Shown: piece after piece, positions 1 through 9,159 of the stretch
Position numbering within the stretch: position 1 is the stretch's first letter
How the letters are laid out: each line of letters starts with the position of its first letter
DNA from: JAAXGX01 sp965203565
GTDB taxonomy: Bacteria > Acidobacteriota > Vicinamibacteria > Vicinamibacterales > UBA8438
Direction of reading: 5' to 3'
Length of the DNA stretch: 64,000 nucleotides
NCBI GenBank assembly: GCA_965203565.1
Contig: OZ241896.1
Span: 744,001-808,000, forward strand
Made by a program: the position numbers and the translations under genes
The notes under the pieces: model-generated
What the model was told of the DNA's origin: nothing
The model's input: only the letters and a program-made list of their open reading frames with translations
Databases searched by the model: none

Positions 1-1368
1 CGCCTCCGGCGTGGTGAGCATCCGGGCGCAGACGTTGTTCAGCGGGAAGTACATCGCGTTGGTCAGCGGGCTGTACGCCCCCGCCTGCCAGTCCTTGCCG
101 CCGAACCAGCTCGGGCAGGCCAGCACCTCCTGTCCCGCGGCGCTGAAGACCAGCTCGGCGTTCTCCGACACGGCGCCGGTTGCGCCGTCGATGGAGCTGA
201 TGACGTTCTGGGCCACGGTGGGGGTGGCCCAGAGGAACTCGCCGGTGGCGCGGTCGAGCGTGTAGACCACGCCGGTCTTGCCCGGAATGCCGGTGACCAC
301 CTGCCGCGTCTCGCCCGGCCGGACGCCCGGATTGATCCAGGCGACCTCGCCGAGGTCCGGCGTCACCGCAGTGTCGACCAGCAGCCGCTCGAACGGGTGG
401 TCGAGGTCCCAGTGGTCGTTGAGGTGCTGGTAGTGCCACCGGATCTCGCCGGTGTCGGCGTCGAGCGCCAGCGTCGAGTTGTGGTACAGGTGCGCGTTGT
501 CCGCGCCGCCGAGCAGGTACTTCGGCGCGGGGGAGGTGACCGACGTCCCGACGTAGACGAGGTTCAGCGCCGGGTCGTAGCTCGGGGCCATCCAGGCGCC
601 GACGTGCCCCCGCTTCTCGTACGGCACGCCGCCCCACGTCTCGTCGCCCGGCTCGCCCGGCGCCGGCACCAGGCGCCGGCGCCACAGCTCCGCGCCGGTC
701 GCCGGGTCGTGCGCCGTGATCACGCACGCCTCGGGTCCGGCCCACGGCCGGCAGCTGCGCCCCGACACCACCTTTCCGCCGGCGATGATCGGGCCGGACG
801 AATGCCGGGCGGGGAGCTCCCGGTAGTTCAGAATCTCGGTCTCCCACGCCAGCCGGCCGGTCGCCGCGTCGAGGGCGTAGGCGTAGCCGTCGTTCCCGGT
901 GTCGATGATCAGGCCGCCGTAGATCGCAAAGTTCCGGTTCACGGTGGCGAGACCGCGGATGTACTCGTTCACGTCGTCCGGGATCGGGCGGCGGTACTCC
1001 CACCGGAGGTCGCCGGCGGCTGCGTCGATCGCCTGCGTGACGTCGTTCGGGTTCGGCATGTACATCACGCCGTCGTAGACGAGCGGCGTCCCCTGCTGGC
1101 TGCCCGGGCCGAGGCCGCGCGACCAGACCATCCGAAGGTCGCCGACGTTGCCGCGATCGATCTGGTCGAGCGGGCTGTACCCCCAGCCGTCGGGCGTCCG
1201 TCGCCACGTGAGCCAGTCGCCGGGCGCCGGGTCCTGGAGCATCGCGTCGGTGACCGGCGTGAAGCCGGACGCGGCGGGCGCCTGCGCGGCCGCGGGACCC
1301 GCGGCGAGCGCCAGCAGCGCGCATGCGATCGGCAGAACGTGTCGGGAAGCGAGCGCCCGCCGGTTCAT
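1..1368 (-). CDS. PQQ-dependent (quinoprotein) dehydrogenase, 3' end cut by window edge
   Basis: First 456 residues of a secreted or periplasmic quinoprotein alcohol/glucose-type dehydrogenase; the C-terminus lies left of the window. The ATG at 1368 is followed by an Ala-rich signal peptide ending near AAAQA. The mature part shows repeated tryptophan-docking blades typical of PQQ eight-bladed propellers: AAAGDLRWEY, AATGRLAWE, DPATGAELWRR, DADTGEIRWHY and RATGEFLWA. The early WLTWRRTPDGWGYSPL resembles the entry segment of methanol/ethanol dehydrogenase relatives. Electrons would pass from the substrate to PQQ and on to a cytochrome; the substrate cannot be read from the sequence. Divergent from glnE across a 10-bp tandem repeat. 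Confidence 0.9.
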   Translation of the reverse strand, partial: MNRRALASRHVLPIACALLALAAGPAAAQAPAASGFTPVTDAMLQDPAPGDWLTWRRTPDGWGYSPLDQIDRGNVGDLRMVWSRGLGPGSQQGTPLVYDGVMYMPNPNDVTQAIDAAAGDLRWEYRRPIPDDVNEYIRGLATVNRNFAIYGGLIIDTGNDGYAYALDAATGRLAWETEILNYRELPARHSSGPIIAGGKVVSGRSCRPWAGPEACVITAHDPATGAELWRRRLVPAPGEPGDETWGGVPYEKRGHVGAWMAPSYDPALNLVYVGTSVTSPAPKYLLGGADNAHLYHNSTLALDADTGEIRWHYQHLNDHWDLDHPFERLLVDTAVTPDLGEVAWINPGVRPGETRQVVTGIPGKTGVVYTLDRATGEFLWATPTVAQNVISSIDGATGAVSENAELVFSAAGQEVLACPSWFGGKDWQAGAYSPLTNAMYFPLNNVCARMLTTPEA

Positions 1369-1430
1369 GTCAGGGCTCCTTTCGGAATCACTGTATCCGC
1401 GCCCGCCGTGCGGCGGGCCGGGTGCTCGGC

Positions 1431-1490
1431 ATGCGGCGGCATGCGGCGGCATGCGTTGGCATACGTTGGCATACGTTGGCATACGTTATC
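1431..1490. repeat. Six tandem 10-bp units between PQQ dehydrogenase and glnE
   Basis: Six units are phased exactly every 10 bases: ATGCGGCGGC twice, ATGCGTTGGC, ATACGTTGGC twice, then ATACGTTATC. They sit in the divergent region 63-122 bp upstream of the dehydrogenase ATG and 32-91 bp upstream of glnE. The period is close to one DNA turn, so a protein-binding array on one helix face is possible; a slippage-prone simple repeat is equally possible. Confidence 0.8.
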
Positions 1491-1521
1491 ATGGGCGACC
1501 GCCCCGCGCGGGCTGAACGCG

Positions 1522-4500
1522 ATGCCGCCTGAAGCGACCGCCGCCGTCACGCCGCGGGACGTCTTCCTGTCGCCCGATCTGACGCAGGAGGCCGCCGCGG
1601 CCTTCCTGGCCGGGTACGGCCTGCGCGACGGCGCCGCCGCCGACCAGGAGCTCCAGCAGCTTGCCGACGACCTGCCCGGCCGGCAGGCGCTCGGCGATCT
1701 GGCCGGCCTGCTGTTCGACGCGTTCGCCACCACGCCGGACCCGGACGCGGCCCTGGTCGGGTTCTGCCGCTACGCCGCGACGCACACGCCGAAAGCGGCG
1801 TTCATCCGGACGCTGCAGGCCGACCCGCGCGCCCTCGACATCCTGGCGCAGATCCTCGGCACCTCCCCGTTCCTGAGCGAGATCCTGATCCGCAATCCGG
1901 AATATCTCCATTGGCTGCGGCGCGTATTGGACCGGCCGCCCCCCGGCCGGGCCGACTACGACGCCGAGATCGAGCACTGGCTCGACCCTGCGCAGAGCGT
2001 CGAGCACCAGGTCAACGCGCTCAAGCGGTTCCAGCGGCGGGAGATGCTGCGCATCACGGCGAAGGACCTGTTCGGCATGCTCGACCGGAAGACGCTGTCG
2101 ACGACGACCGCCCAGTTGTCGAACCTGGCCGACGCCCTGGTCGATGCGGTGCTGCGCGCCGTGACCGCCGAGCAGACGGCGAAGGGCGGTCCGCTGCCGG
2201 GGACGTTCGCCGTCATCGGCATGGGGAAGCTGGGGAGCGCCGACCTCAACTACAGCTCCGACATCGACCTGATCTACCTGTACGACGTAGAGAAGCAGGA
2301 CGCCGGCAAGGCCCACTGGCGCTACCAGAAGATCGGGCGCCGGCTCACGACGCTCCTCACCGAGCACACGGCGGAGGGGTACCTGTACCGCGTGGACATG
2401 CGCCTCCGGCCGATGGGCCAGAGCGGGAGCCTCGTCTACTCGATGCAGCAGCTCGAGCAGTACTACGAGAGCCTCGGCGAGACGTTCGAGCGGTTCGCGC
2501 TGCTCAAGGCGCGGCCGATCGCGGGCGACGCGGCGCTCGGCGAGCGGTTCGTGGAGATGGTCGCGCCGTTCGTCTACCGCAAATACCTCGACCATGCCGC
2601 CATCGAGGAGCTGGTGCGGTACAAGGCGCGGGCCGACCGGGAGCACGCCCGGCACGGCGCCCTGGACCAGAACGTGAAGGAGGGCCGCGGCGGGATCCGC
2701 GAGATCGAGCTGTTCGCGCAGGTGTTCCAGTTGCTCCACGGCGGCGAGAAGCCGGCCCTCCGGACCGGGAAGACGCTGACCGCGCTGGAGCAGCTCGGAG
2801 CGCACGGGTTCATCGACGCCGACGTGCAGCGCGACCTGACCGCCGCGTACATCTTCCTGCGCAACGTCGAGCACGGGCTGCAGGCCGCTCAGGGCCAGCA
2901 GACGCACAGCCTGTCCGGCGCCGAGCGCGGCCTGCGCGCGCTGGCGCGGCGTCTCGGCTACGACGAGCTGAAGACGCTGACCGACGTGCTGGAGCGCCAC
3001 CGGGACCGCGTGCACGGCGTGTACGCCAACCTGTTCAATCGGCAGTCGGGCGACGACGACCCGGCCGGGCGCGAGTTCTTCCGTCTGCTCTCCGACGAGA
3101 TGAGCGACGACGAGGCGCGCGCGCGCCTGGCCGCGGTCGGGTTCGCCGATCCGGCCAGCGCGCTGAGCGCCGTGCGCGCGCTCAGCGCCGCCCCCGACGC
3201 CGGCCGATCGTCCACGCGGAACCTGCTGGCCAACCTGCTCGCCGCGATCCTGGAGGACGACGTTGCGCCGTCCGCGCCCGGGACGGCGCTGCTCCGGCTC
3301 GAGCGGGTGGTGTCGAGCGCCGGGGCCGCCGCCTCGTTCTACCGCACGCTGCTCGAGAACCGCGACCTGCGCCGCCGGCTGCTGGCCGGCCTCGACGCCG
3401 GCGACCTGTACGCCGCCCGGCTGGCCGCCTACCCGGAGCTGCTCGACTTCCTCGCCCGCGCGTCGCTCGACCGGGACGAGTTCGAGGCGGAGGTCGTGCG
3501 GGCGTTCGACGAGGTGGCGGCGGCGGAAGGCGATTTCGAGTCCGGCTTCGACCCGTTCCGCCGCGTCAAGGCGATCGAGGAGTTCAAGGGGCTGGTCGAA
3601 TGGCTGACCGCCCGGCGCCTCGACCTGCTGAACGGGAAGCTGTCGATAGTCGCCGACTGCGCGGTGCGGGCGGCGGCGCGCATGGTCGCGCGCCACCGGC
3701 CGCCGGACGAGGAGTCGGCGGACCCCGACGCCGGCTGGGCGGTGTTCGCTCTCGGCAAGCTGGGCGGCTGCGAGCTGACCGTCTATTCCGACCTCGACCT
3801 GGTCTTCGTGTACGACGGCGACGCGAAGGACGCGCGGCGCTTCGAACGGCATCAGAAGTTCGTGCGGGCGATCTACGACCTGCTCTCCAAGACGACCGCG
3901 GCCGGCCTGGCGTACAAGATCGACACGCGGCTGCGGCCCGAAGGGAGGAAGGGGGCGCTGGCGGCGCCGATCGGGGCGTTCGAGCGGTACCTGAACGAGC
4001 GCGCGGAGATCTGGGAGCGGATGGCCTGGACCCGCTGCCGGCGCGTCGGCGGCGATCCGGCGCTCGCCGAGCGGGTGCGGCAGGCGGTCGACAGCTTCGT
4101 CTACGGGCCGTGGAGCGACGAGATCCCGACGTACGCGCGGCACGTCCGCGGCCGGATGGAGCGCGAGCTGACCGACGAGGCGGGCGGCGGCCAGCTCGAC
4201 CTCAAGCGCGGCCGCGGCGGGCTGGCCGACCTCGACTTCCTGCTGCAGGTGCTGCAGTTGAAGGAGGGCCGGACCCGCGAGGAGTTCCGTGTCGCCGGCA
4301 CGCGGCGCCTGCTGGCCGCCCTGCCCGACACCGACGTGCTCGGCGCCGGCGAGGCGGAGACGCTGCGCGGCGCCTACGCGTTCCTCCGCGAGCTGGAGAC
4401 GGTGCTCCGGATAGCCACCGACACCGAAGCGAGCGCCATCTCGACCGACCCCGCCGCGCTGGATCCGCTGGCCCGCCAGCTTGGCGCGCCAACGTCCGGC

Positions 4501-4581
4501 AAGGATCTGCTTGCCCGCTACCGCGAGACCACCGGGCGGATCCGGACGATCTACGAGGCCGGCATGGACCGGCTGGGGTAG
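1522..4581 (+). CDS. glnE: Bifunctional glutamine synthetase adenylyltransferase/adenylyl-removing enzyme
   Basis: Attaches and removes AMP on glutamine synthetase in response to PII signals. The 1019-residue product is near the usual size (about 950). Two nucleotidyltransferase domains are visible: GMGKLGSADLNYSSDIDL near residue 233 and ALGKLGGCELTVYSDLDL near 743, each with the paired Asp of the polymerase-beta fold. Each is followed by an RGGIREIE- or RGGLADLD-type GlnD/GlnE helical segment. The ATG at 1522 is chosen because homology begins shortly after it; the open frame upstream to about 397 is antisense to the PQQ gene. No PII or other nitrogen gene is adjacent. Confidence 0.95.
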   Translation: MPPEATAAVTPRDVFLSPDLTQEAAAAFLAGYGLRDGAAADQELQQLADDLPGRQALGDLAGLLFDAFATTPDPDAALVGFCRYAATHTPKAAFIRTLQADPRALDILAQILGTSPFLSEILIRNPEYLHWLRRVLDRPPPGRADYDAEIEHWLDPAQSVEHQVNALKRFQRREMLRITAKDLFGMLDRKTLSTTTAQLSNLADALVDAVLRAVTAEQTAKGGPLPGTFAVIGMGKLGSADLNYSSDIDLIYLYDVEKQDAGKAHWRYQKIGRRLTTLLTEHTAEGYLYRVDMRLRPMGQSGSLVYSMQQLEQYYESLGETFERFALLKARPIAGDAALGERFVEMVAPFVYRKYLDHAAIEELVRYKARADREHARHGALDQNVKEGRGGIREIELFAQVFQLLHGGEKPALRTGKTLTALEQLGAHGFIDADVQRDLTAAYIFLRNVEHGLQAAQGQQTHSLSGAERGLRALARRLGYDELKTLTDVLERHRDRVHGVYANLFNRQSGDDDPAGREFFRLLSDEMSDDEARARLAAVGFADPASALSAVRALSAAPDAGRSSTRNLLANLLAAILEDDVAPSAPGTALLRLERVVSSAGAAASFYRTLLENRDLRRRLLAGLDAGDLYAARLAAYPELLDFLARASLDRDEFEAEVVRAFDEVAAAEGDFESGFDPFRRVKAIEEFKGLVEWLTARRLDLLNGKLSIVADCAVRAAARMVARHRPPDEESADPDAGWAVFALGKLGGCELTVYSDLDLVFVYDGDAKDARRFERHQKFVRAIYDLLSKTTAAGLAYKIDTRLRPEGRKGALAAPIGAFERYLNERAEIWERMAWTRCRRVGGDPALAERVRQAVDSFVYGPWSDEIPTYARHVRGRMERELTDEAGGGQLDLKRGRGGLADLDFLLQVLQLKEGRTREEFRVAGTRRLLAALPDTDVLGAGEAETLRGAYAFLRELETVLRIATDTEASAISTDPAALDPLARQLGAPTSGKDLLARYRETTGRIRTIYEAGMDRLG

Positions 4582-4588
4582 CGTAAGC

Positions 4589-5563
4589 TCACCGGAGCAG
4601 ACGCTCCCGGAAGTCCGCCTCGCTGACGCACGCCGCCGCCGCCTGCGCGATCCGATCGCCGGGCAGGTCGGCGAACCCCGGCAGGCCGGCCGGGAACGCC
4701 GCCGAGACCTCGATGCCGCGCGCCGCCAGCATCGCGCGCACCAGCTCCGCCCGGCCTTGCGTCTGACCCCGGTCGAACGCCTGGCGGCGTTGCGACCGGA
4801 CCAGCGGATCGTCGTCCGGCCCGGTCCCCTCCCGGGCGCCCAGCGCCGCTCCCACGCGCTCCAGCACCTCGCAGGTCCGCGCGGAAACCGTGGTCTCGTT
4901 CATCGCCGCGTGAATCTCGGCCGCCCGCCAGCCGGGAAACGCCCGGCTCTCGGCCGAGACCCGGTAGCCGCCCGCCTCCCGCAGGTGGATCGTCAGGCCC
5001 GGCCGCCGGCCGCGCGCCCGGCTCGGCGCGCGCTTGTCCGGGACTTCGACCCACACCTCCGGGAAACCCCACGCCTGGTACAGCCCGAGCTTGCCCCGGC
5101 GCACGTCGGTGGAGTGGTCCACCTCCAGCACCACGTCCGGGAAGTCGTGCTCGCCGATCTCCATCGCCGCCGGCCCGGGCAGGCGCGCGCGCGCCGGGTG
5201 CAGGTACACCGACTGATCCGCCTGGAGGATGGCGCGCTTCCGGCCGTCGGCGCCGCGCAACAGCAGGTCCATGTGGCCGTAGCGCTTGATCGGCGCCCCG
5301 CGGACGGCGGCGATGCGGGTCATCAGCTCCGAGAGGGTCTCGGACGGCTCTTCGTGGTGCGGACTCGTCGGCTCGCACACCCAGGCGACGGAAGCAGCGC
5401 CGTCCCAGTACTCCAGCCGCCCTTCGAAGGCGTCGATCTCGTCGTGCGACAGGCGTATCGGCTTGCAGCCGGGAAACTCCGGCTCGGCGGGGCCCGGCGC
5501 AGGCCGGGCCGGCGGGCGGGACGCCGCGGACGCCCTCGCCGTCAGAACGTCAGCATGGCGCAC
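4589..5563 (-). CDS. Uma2 family PD-(D/E)XK endonuclease-like protein (DUF820)
   Basis: The 324-residue protein contains the Uma2 core: a segment beginning PIRLSHDEIDAFEGRLEYW, then DVVLEVDHSTDVRRGKLGLY and WGFPEVWVEVPD. The latter place an Asp, a Glu and a Lys in the arrangement of a PD-(D/E)XK nuclease. A C-terminal extension (about residues 225-324) resembles the tails of Uma2 proteins in several phyla. The start is GTG at 5563. The physiological role of Uma2 proteins is unknown; they are common as scattered paralogues in cyanobacteria and acidobacteria. It is convergent with glnE, only 7 bp away. Confidence 0.8.
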   Translation of the reverse strand: MRHADVLTARASAASRPPARPAPGPAEPEFPGCKPIRLSHDEIDAFEGRLEYWDGAASVAWVCEPTSPHHEEPSETLSELMTRIAAVRGAPIKRYGHMDLLLRGADGRKRAILQADQSVYLHPARARLPGPAAMEIGEHDFPDVVLEVDHSTDVRRGKLGLYQAWGFPEVWVEVPDKRAPSRARGRRPGLTIHLREAGGYRVSAESRAFPGWRAAEIHAAMNETTVSARTCEVLERVGAALGAREGTGPDDDPLVRSQRRQAFDRGQTQGRAELVRAMLAARGIEVSAAFPAGLPGFADLPGDRIAQAAAACVSEADFRERLLR

Positions 5564-5612
5564 GTCGGCATTCTATCCGATTTCTCCGGCCGGGTTCCGT
5601 CGCGATGGATGG

Positions 5613-5702
5613 CGGAGAGAGTGGGATTCGAACCCACGGCAGGAGGATCACCCCTGCACACGCTTTCCAAGCGTGCTCCTTCAACCACTCGGACATCTCT
5701 CC
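5613..5702 (-). tRNA. tRNA-Ser (anticodon GGA)
   Basis: Acceptor arms GGAGAGA (5702-5696) and TCTCTCC (5620-5614) pair fully, with discriminator G at 5613. The anticodon loop CTTGGAAAG places GGA at 5668-5666, decoding UCC. A long class II variable arm precedes the T-arm GGTTCGAATCC. CCA is not encoded in full. Confidence 0.97.
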
Positions 5703-5724
5703 GTTCGGATGCGCCGCCGCGCGC

Positions 5725-6231
5725 TCAGCCGTCCGCGTCGTAGACCACGCGCGTCTCTCCCGTCCGATCGCCGATGCGCCGGCCGTCGACCGCCGCGAAC
5801 ACCAGGACCAGCTCGATCAACCCGAGCATGGTCGCGGCGATGCTCAACGGGATGGCGACGACCATGCCGGCGCCCGTTCCCATGAAGAGCTGCGAGACGC
5901 CGCCGAGCGCGAACATCCAGTTTCGCCTGATCGACGTGGCGACGTCCACCGGCCCGCCGGACTGCGTCACCGGCCTGAGCTGCATCAGCTGCTTGCCGAT
6001 CGAGCGGTGGTCCATGAAGCTCACGTCCAGGCCGTCGCGGACCAGCCAGTACGCCGTGGCGGCGACGCCGCCGGCGACCGGCACGACGCCGACGACGCCG
6101 GTGATGACGCTGTCGATGAGCGCCGCGGCCACGCGACGGCCGGCGACCGGCCGGGCGGCGGGCGCGGCGACCGGGCCGCCGGCGTCCGCCGGCGCCGCGG
6201 CGGTCTCGTTCGGTGTCGATGCGTCGGACAT
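5725..6231 (-). CDS. RDD family integral membrane protein
   Basis: A 168-residue protein with the RDD signature: Arg-Arg and Asp in GRRVAAALIDSVITG at the start of a first membrane segment, then a SFMDHRSIGKQLMQLRPV segment and an SIRRNW motif before two further hydrophobic stretches (about residues 105-150). Roughly the first 30 residues are a Pro/Ala-rich cytosolic tail. RDD proteins are often proposed as small transporters or accessory membrane proteins; the substrate is unknown. The ATG at 6231 is chosen as the start of the Ser/Ala-rich leader. It is the next gene upstream of tRNA-Ser on the same strand. Confidence 0.8.
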   Translation of the reverse strand: MSDASTPNETAAAPADAGGPVAAPAARPVAGRRVAAALIDSVITGVVGVVPVAGGVAATAYWLVRDGLDVSFMDHRSIGKQLMQLRPVTQSGGPVDVATSIRRNWMFALGGVSQLFMGTGAGMVVAIPLSIAATMLGLIELVLVFAAVDGRRIGDRTGETRVVYDADG

Positions 6232-6357
6232 CAGGTATCCTCCCGCGCCGGGGGAATTCGCCGGCTGCGCCGTGCGCGCCGCGGCCCACAGATTATGAAC
6301 GATCTCCGGGCGGGGTAGGGTAGACTGAGCGGCGCGCCGGAAGGCGCGCGCACCGAC

Positions 6358-6486
6358 GGCGGGCCGCGCCGCGGCTCGGACCCTGGGCGGTGTCGGCCTG
6401 TGAACCGCGTCAGGGCCGGAAGGCAGCAGCGCTAAGCAGCCACCGACAGGCGCCCCAGGTCCTTCCGGGCCGCGGCGGGGCCCGCC
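6358..6486 (+). ncRNA. ffs: Signal recognition particle RNA, small bacterial (4.5S) type
   Basis: The conserved apical domain is present: GTCAGGGCCGGAAGGCAGCA followed by GCGCTAAGCAGC, containing the GGAA tetraloop and the asymmetric internal loop bound by Ffh. The ends GGCGGGCC (6358-6365) and GGCCCGCC (6479-6486) are complementary, and intermediate stems (CCCTGGGCG with CGCCCCAGG, GTGTCGG with CCGAC) close a single long hairpin, so the boundaries come from the helix ends. It lies 9 nt upstream of dnaX, a linkage found in many bacteria. Confidence 0.93.
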
Positions 6487-6495
6487 GCGTGAACG

Positions 6496-8220
6496 ATGGC
6501 CTACCAGGTTCTCGCACGCAAGTACCGGCCGCAGCGGTTCGACGACGTCGTGGGGCAGGTCGGCGTCACGCGGACGCTGCGGAACGCGATAGACCGCGAC
6601 CGCCTGGCGCAGGCGTTCGTGTTCGCGGGCCCGCGGGGGGTCGGCAAGACGACCACGGCGCGCATCCTCGCGCGCGCGCTCAACTGCGACGGCGGCCCGA
6701 CCGCCGACCCGTGCGGGACGTGCGATCCGTGCGCCGAGATCGCCGACGGGCGCGACATCGACGTCCTCGAGATCGACGCCGCCACCCATACGCAGGTCGA
6801 GAACGTCCGCGAGGTGATCATCGCCGGGCTGGCGATGGCGCCGGTGCGCGACCGGCGCAAGGTGTTCATCATCGACGAGTTCCACCAGTTGTCGAGCCAT
6901 TCGTTCAACGCCCTGCTCAAGTCGATCGAGGAGCCGCCGCCGCACGTGGTGTTCATGATGGCCACCACCGAGCTGCAGAAGATCCCGGAGACCATCCTGT
7001 CCCGCTCGCAGGTGTTCGAGTTCCGGACGATAGGGACGCAGGCGATCGCGGAGCACCTCCGGACGGTGGCCCGCGAGGAATCGATTGAGATCGACGACGC
7101 CGGCGTCGCGCTGATCGCGCGTTCGGCCGAAGGGAGCATGCGCGACGCCCAGAGCGCGCTCGACCAGGTGATCGCGTTCGCGGGCGACCGGATCACGGCC
7201 GAGGAGGTCTCCGCGGTGCTCGGCCTGATCGGCCGCGACCCGGTGCTCGACGTGGTGGAGACGGCGGCGAACGAGGATGCGGCGGCCGTCTTCGATCTGG
7301 CCGGGCGGTTCGTCGAAGCCGGCTACGACCTGCGGCTGGTCTGCCGGGAGCTGACGCGCGCGCTGCGCGACATGCTGGTGCTCTCGATAGACCCCGGCCG
7401 GGCGCACGACCCGGAGATAGCGGGAGACGCCGAGCGCGACCGCCTGACGGCGCTGGCCGCCCGGTTCTCGCGCGAGGACCTGATGCGGGCGTTCGACGTG
7501 CTGGCGCGCGCGGAGTTCGAGATCCGCGGTGCGGCGCAGCCCCGACACCATTTCGAGATGGCGCTGCTCAAGTGGATCCATCTGCGCAAGCTGGTCCCGC
7601 TGACGGAGCTGCTGACCGGAGGCGCCGCGCGCGCGCAGCCGGCCGCCGCCGCGGCGGCTTCCGCTCCGGCGCCCGCCCGGGGCGCTGCGTCGCGGCCGCG
7701 GCGGACGGCGCCCCCGCCCGTTTCGGCGGACGGCGATCCGGGACCGGCGGCGGACGGCGACCCGGAACCGGCGGAGGTCGATCCGGGCCAGCCGCCCGCC
7801 GATCCGGCCGCGGCGGACGGCGGCGGCGAGGCCGCGGACGGGAAGGCCGCCATCCTGGCCGGGATCAGGCGCGCCAAGAAGGTCTTCCACGGCATGGTGG
7901 TCGCGCAGGCGCAACGGATCGAGCTCGTGGACGACCGGCTCGTCTTCACCTTCACGGCGGCCCAGGGGGCGCTCGCCGCGCAACTGACGCAGAACCGGGC
8001 ATGGCTGGAGGAGCTGGCGTCGAAGGCGGCCGGCCGCAAGGTGACGGTGGCGGCCGAGCAGGATGCGTCGGCGGCCGATCCGGCCGCGGCGGCGGAGACG
8101 TCGCCGCCGGCCGACTCGCAACACGCGCTCAAGCTCGAAGCGATGAACGATCAGGTCGTCCAGGCGATGCTCGACGTGTTCCCCGCGGAAATCCGCACGG
8201 TGGAAAAGATCGACCGATGA
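6496..8220 (+). CDS. dnaX: DNA polymerase III subunits gamma and tau (clamp loader ATPase)
   Basis: AAA+ clamp-loader subunit that opens the beta sliding clamp. Visible features: Walker A GPRGVGKT (residues 45-52), a zinc site C64-x8-C73-x2-C76-x2-C79, Walker B IIDEFH (125-130, with Phe where Val is more usual), and the sensor segment ATTELQKIPETILSRSQVFEF shortened here to its TILSRSQ core near residues 165-172. A Pro/Ala/Asp-rich linker (about 375-450) separates the ATPase from a tau-like C-terminal domain. Length 574 residues. No obvious A-rich frameshift heptamer was seen in the linker, so production of gamma by slippage is not supported. It overlaps ybaB by 4 nt (ATGA). Confidence 0.96.
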   Translation: MAYQVLARKYRPQRFDDVVGQVGVTRTLRNAIDRDRLAQAFVFAGPRGVGKTTTARILARALNCDGGPTADPCGTCDPCAEIADGRDIDVLEIDAATHTQVENVREVIIAGLAMAPVRDRRKVFIIDEFHQLSSHSFNALLKSIEEPPPHVVFMMATTELQKIPETILSRSQVFEFRTIGTQAIAEHLRTVAREESIEIDDAGVALIARSAEGSMRDAQSALDQVIAFAGDRITAEEVSAVLGLIGRDPVLDVVETAANEDAAAVFDLAGRFVEAGYDLRLVCRELTRALRDMLVLSIDPGRAHDPEIAGDAERDRLTALAARFSREDLMRAFDVLARAEFEIRGAAQPRHHFEMALLKWIHLRKLVPLTELLTGGAARAQPAAAAAASAPAPARGAASRPRRTAPPPVSADGDPGPAADGDPEPAEVDPGQPPADPAAADGGGEAADGKAAILAGIRRAKKVFHGMVVAQAQRIELVDDRLVFTFTAAQGALAAQLTQNRAWLEELASKAAGRKVTVAAEQDASAADPAAAAETSPPADSQHALKLEAMNDQVVQAMLDVFPAEIRTVEKIDR

Positions 8221-8519
8221 ACATCCAGCAGATGATGAAACAGGCGCAGCAGATGCAGGAGCGCCTGCAGCAGGAGCTCGCGGCGACCGAGGTGCGGGCG
8301 ACGGCCGGCGGCGGGATGGTCACCGTCGTCATGGACGGCCGCAAGCAGCTCAAGCGGATCGCGATAGAGCCCGAAGTCGTCTCCGCGGACGACGTCGAGA
8401 TGCTGCAGGACCTGATCGTCGCCGCCGTCAACGACGCCCACCGGCAGGTGGACGAGGCGGTGGCCGGCAAGATGGGCGGGCTGATGGGCGGCCTCAAGAT
8501 TCCCGGCCTCACGGGATGA
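8217..8519 (+). CDS. ybaB: YbaB/EbfC family nucleoid-associated protein
   Basis: The 100-residue protein begins MNIQQMMKQAQQMQERLQQ, the amphipathic N-terminal helix of the YbaB family, followed by the GGGMVTVVMDGRKQLKRI strand pair and a Gly/Met-rich tail (KMGGLMGGLKIPG). YbaB dimers bind DNA as small nucleoid proteins. The start overlaps dnaX (ATGA) and the end overlaps recR (ATGA), giving translational coupling in the widespread dnaX-ybaB-recR order. Confidence 0.95.
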   Translation: MNIQQMMKQAQQMQERLQQELAATEVRATAGGGMVTVVMDGRKQLKRIAIEPEVVSADDVEMLQDLIVAAVNDAHRQVDEAVAGKMGGLMGGLKIPGLTG

Positions 8520-9112
8520 CCGAGATCGGCGCCCTCGCGCAGTTGGTCGAAGCGCTGCAGCGGCTCCCCGGCATCGGCGCCAAGAGCGCCCAGCGGCTGG
8601 CGTTCCACTTCCTCCGGCAGCCGCGGGAGGAGGTCGACCAGCTTCTCGACGCGGTCCGGACCGTCAAGGAGCGGATCACGTACTGCTCGGTCTGCTCGAA
8701 CATCACCGACGCCGACCCGTGCCACTACTGCACGCACGACAGCCGCGACCGGAGCGTGATCTGCGTCGTGGAAGACCCGCACAACGTCTCGGCGATCGAG
8801 CGGACCGGGCAGTTCGCGGGCGCCTACCACGTGCTGATGGGCGCTCTCTCCCCCCTGCAGGGTATCGGCCCGGACGACCTGAAGATCGGGAGCCTGTTGT
8901 CCCGGATAGAAGGCCGCGGCGTCCGCGAGGTGATCCTGGCGACCAACCCGAACGTCGAAGGGGAAGCGACCGCCATCTACCTGGCGAAGCTGCTCAAGCC
9001 GTTCGGCGTCAAGGTGACGCGCATCGCGATGGGACTGCCGGTCGGCAGCGACATCGAGTACGCCGACGACGTCACGATGCACAAGGCGCTCGAAGGCCGC
9101 CGCGAGGTGTAG
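8516..9112 (+). CDS. recR: Recombination mediator protein RecR
   Basis: 198 residues, the family's normal length. An N-terminal helix-hairpin-helix (LPGIGAKSAQRLAFHFL) precedes a four-Cys zinc finger (CSVC, then CHYC) and a Toprim domain starting ICVVEDPHNVSAIE with the GALSPLQGIGPDDL segment. With RecF/RecO it loads RecA onto SSB-coated gaps. The start overlaps ybaB by 4 nt. Confidence 0.97.
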   Translation: MTEIGALAQLVEALQRLPGIGAKSAQRLAFHFLRQPREEVDQLLDAVRTVKERITYCSVCSNITDADPCHYCTHDSRDRSVICVVEDPHNVSAIERTGQFAGAYHVLMGALSPLQGIGPDDLKIGSLLSRIEGRGVREVILATNPNVEGEATAIYLAKLLKPFGVKVTRIAMGLPVGSDIEYADDVTMHKALEGRREV

Positions 9113-9159
9113 CCGGACGAGCCTCGAACGACCGGGCGCGGACCGGCGGCGCCGAGTCG

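Noticed and set aside
397..1521. Open frame continuous with glnE that would extend it by 374 residues
   Set aside because: It is antisense to the PQQ dehydrogenase, Arg/Val-rich without GlnE similarity, and crosses the 10-bp repeat; homology starts after ATG 1522.
5613..5702. tRNA-Ser as the attachment site of the defence island
   Set aside because: The island lies 25 kb away, no integrase is present and no duplicated tRNA 3' end was seen near 30.6 or 58.9 kb.
7620..7860. Programmed frameshift site in dnaX producing gamma
   Set aside because: The linker codons are GC-rich with no A AAA AAG-type slippery heptamer.
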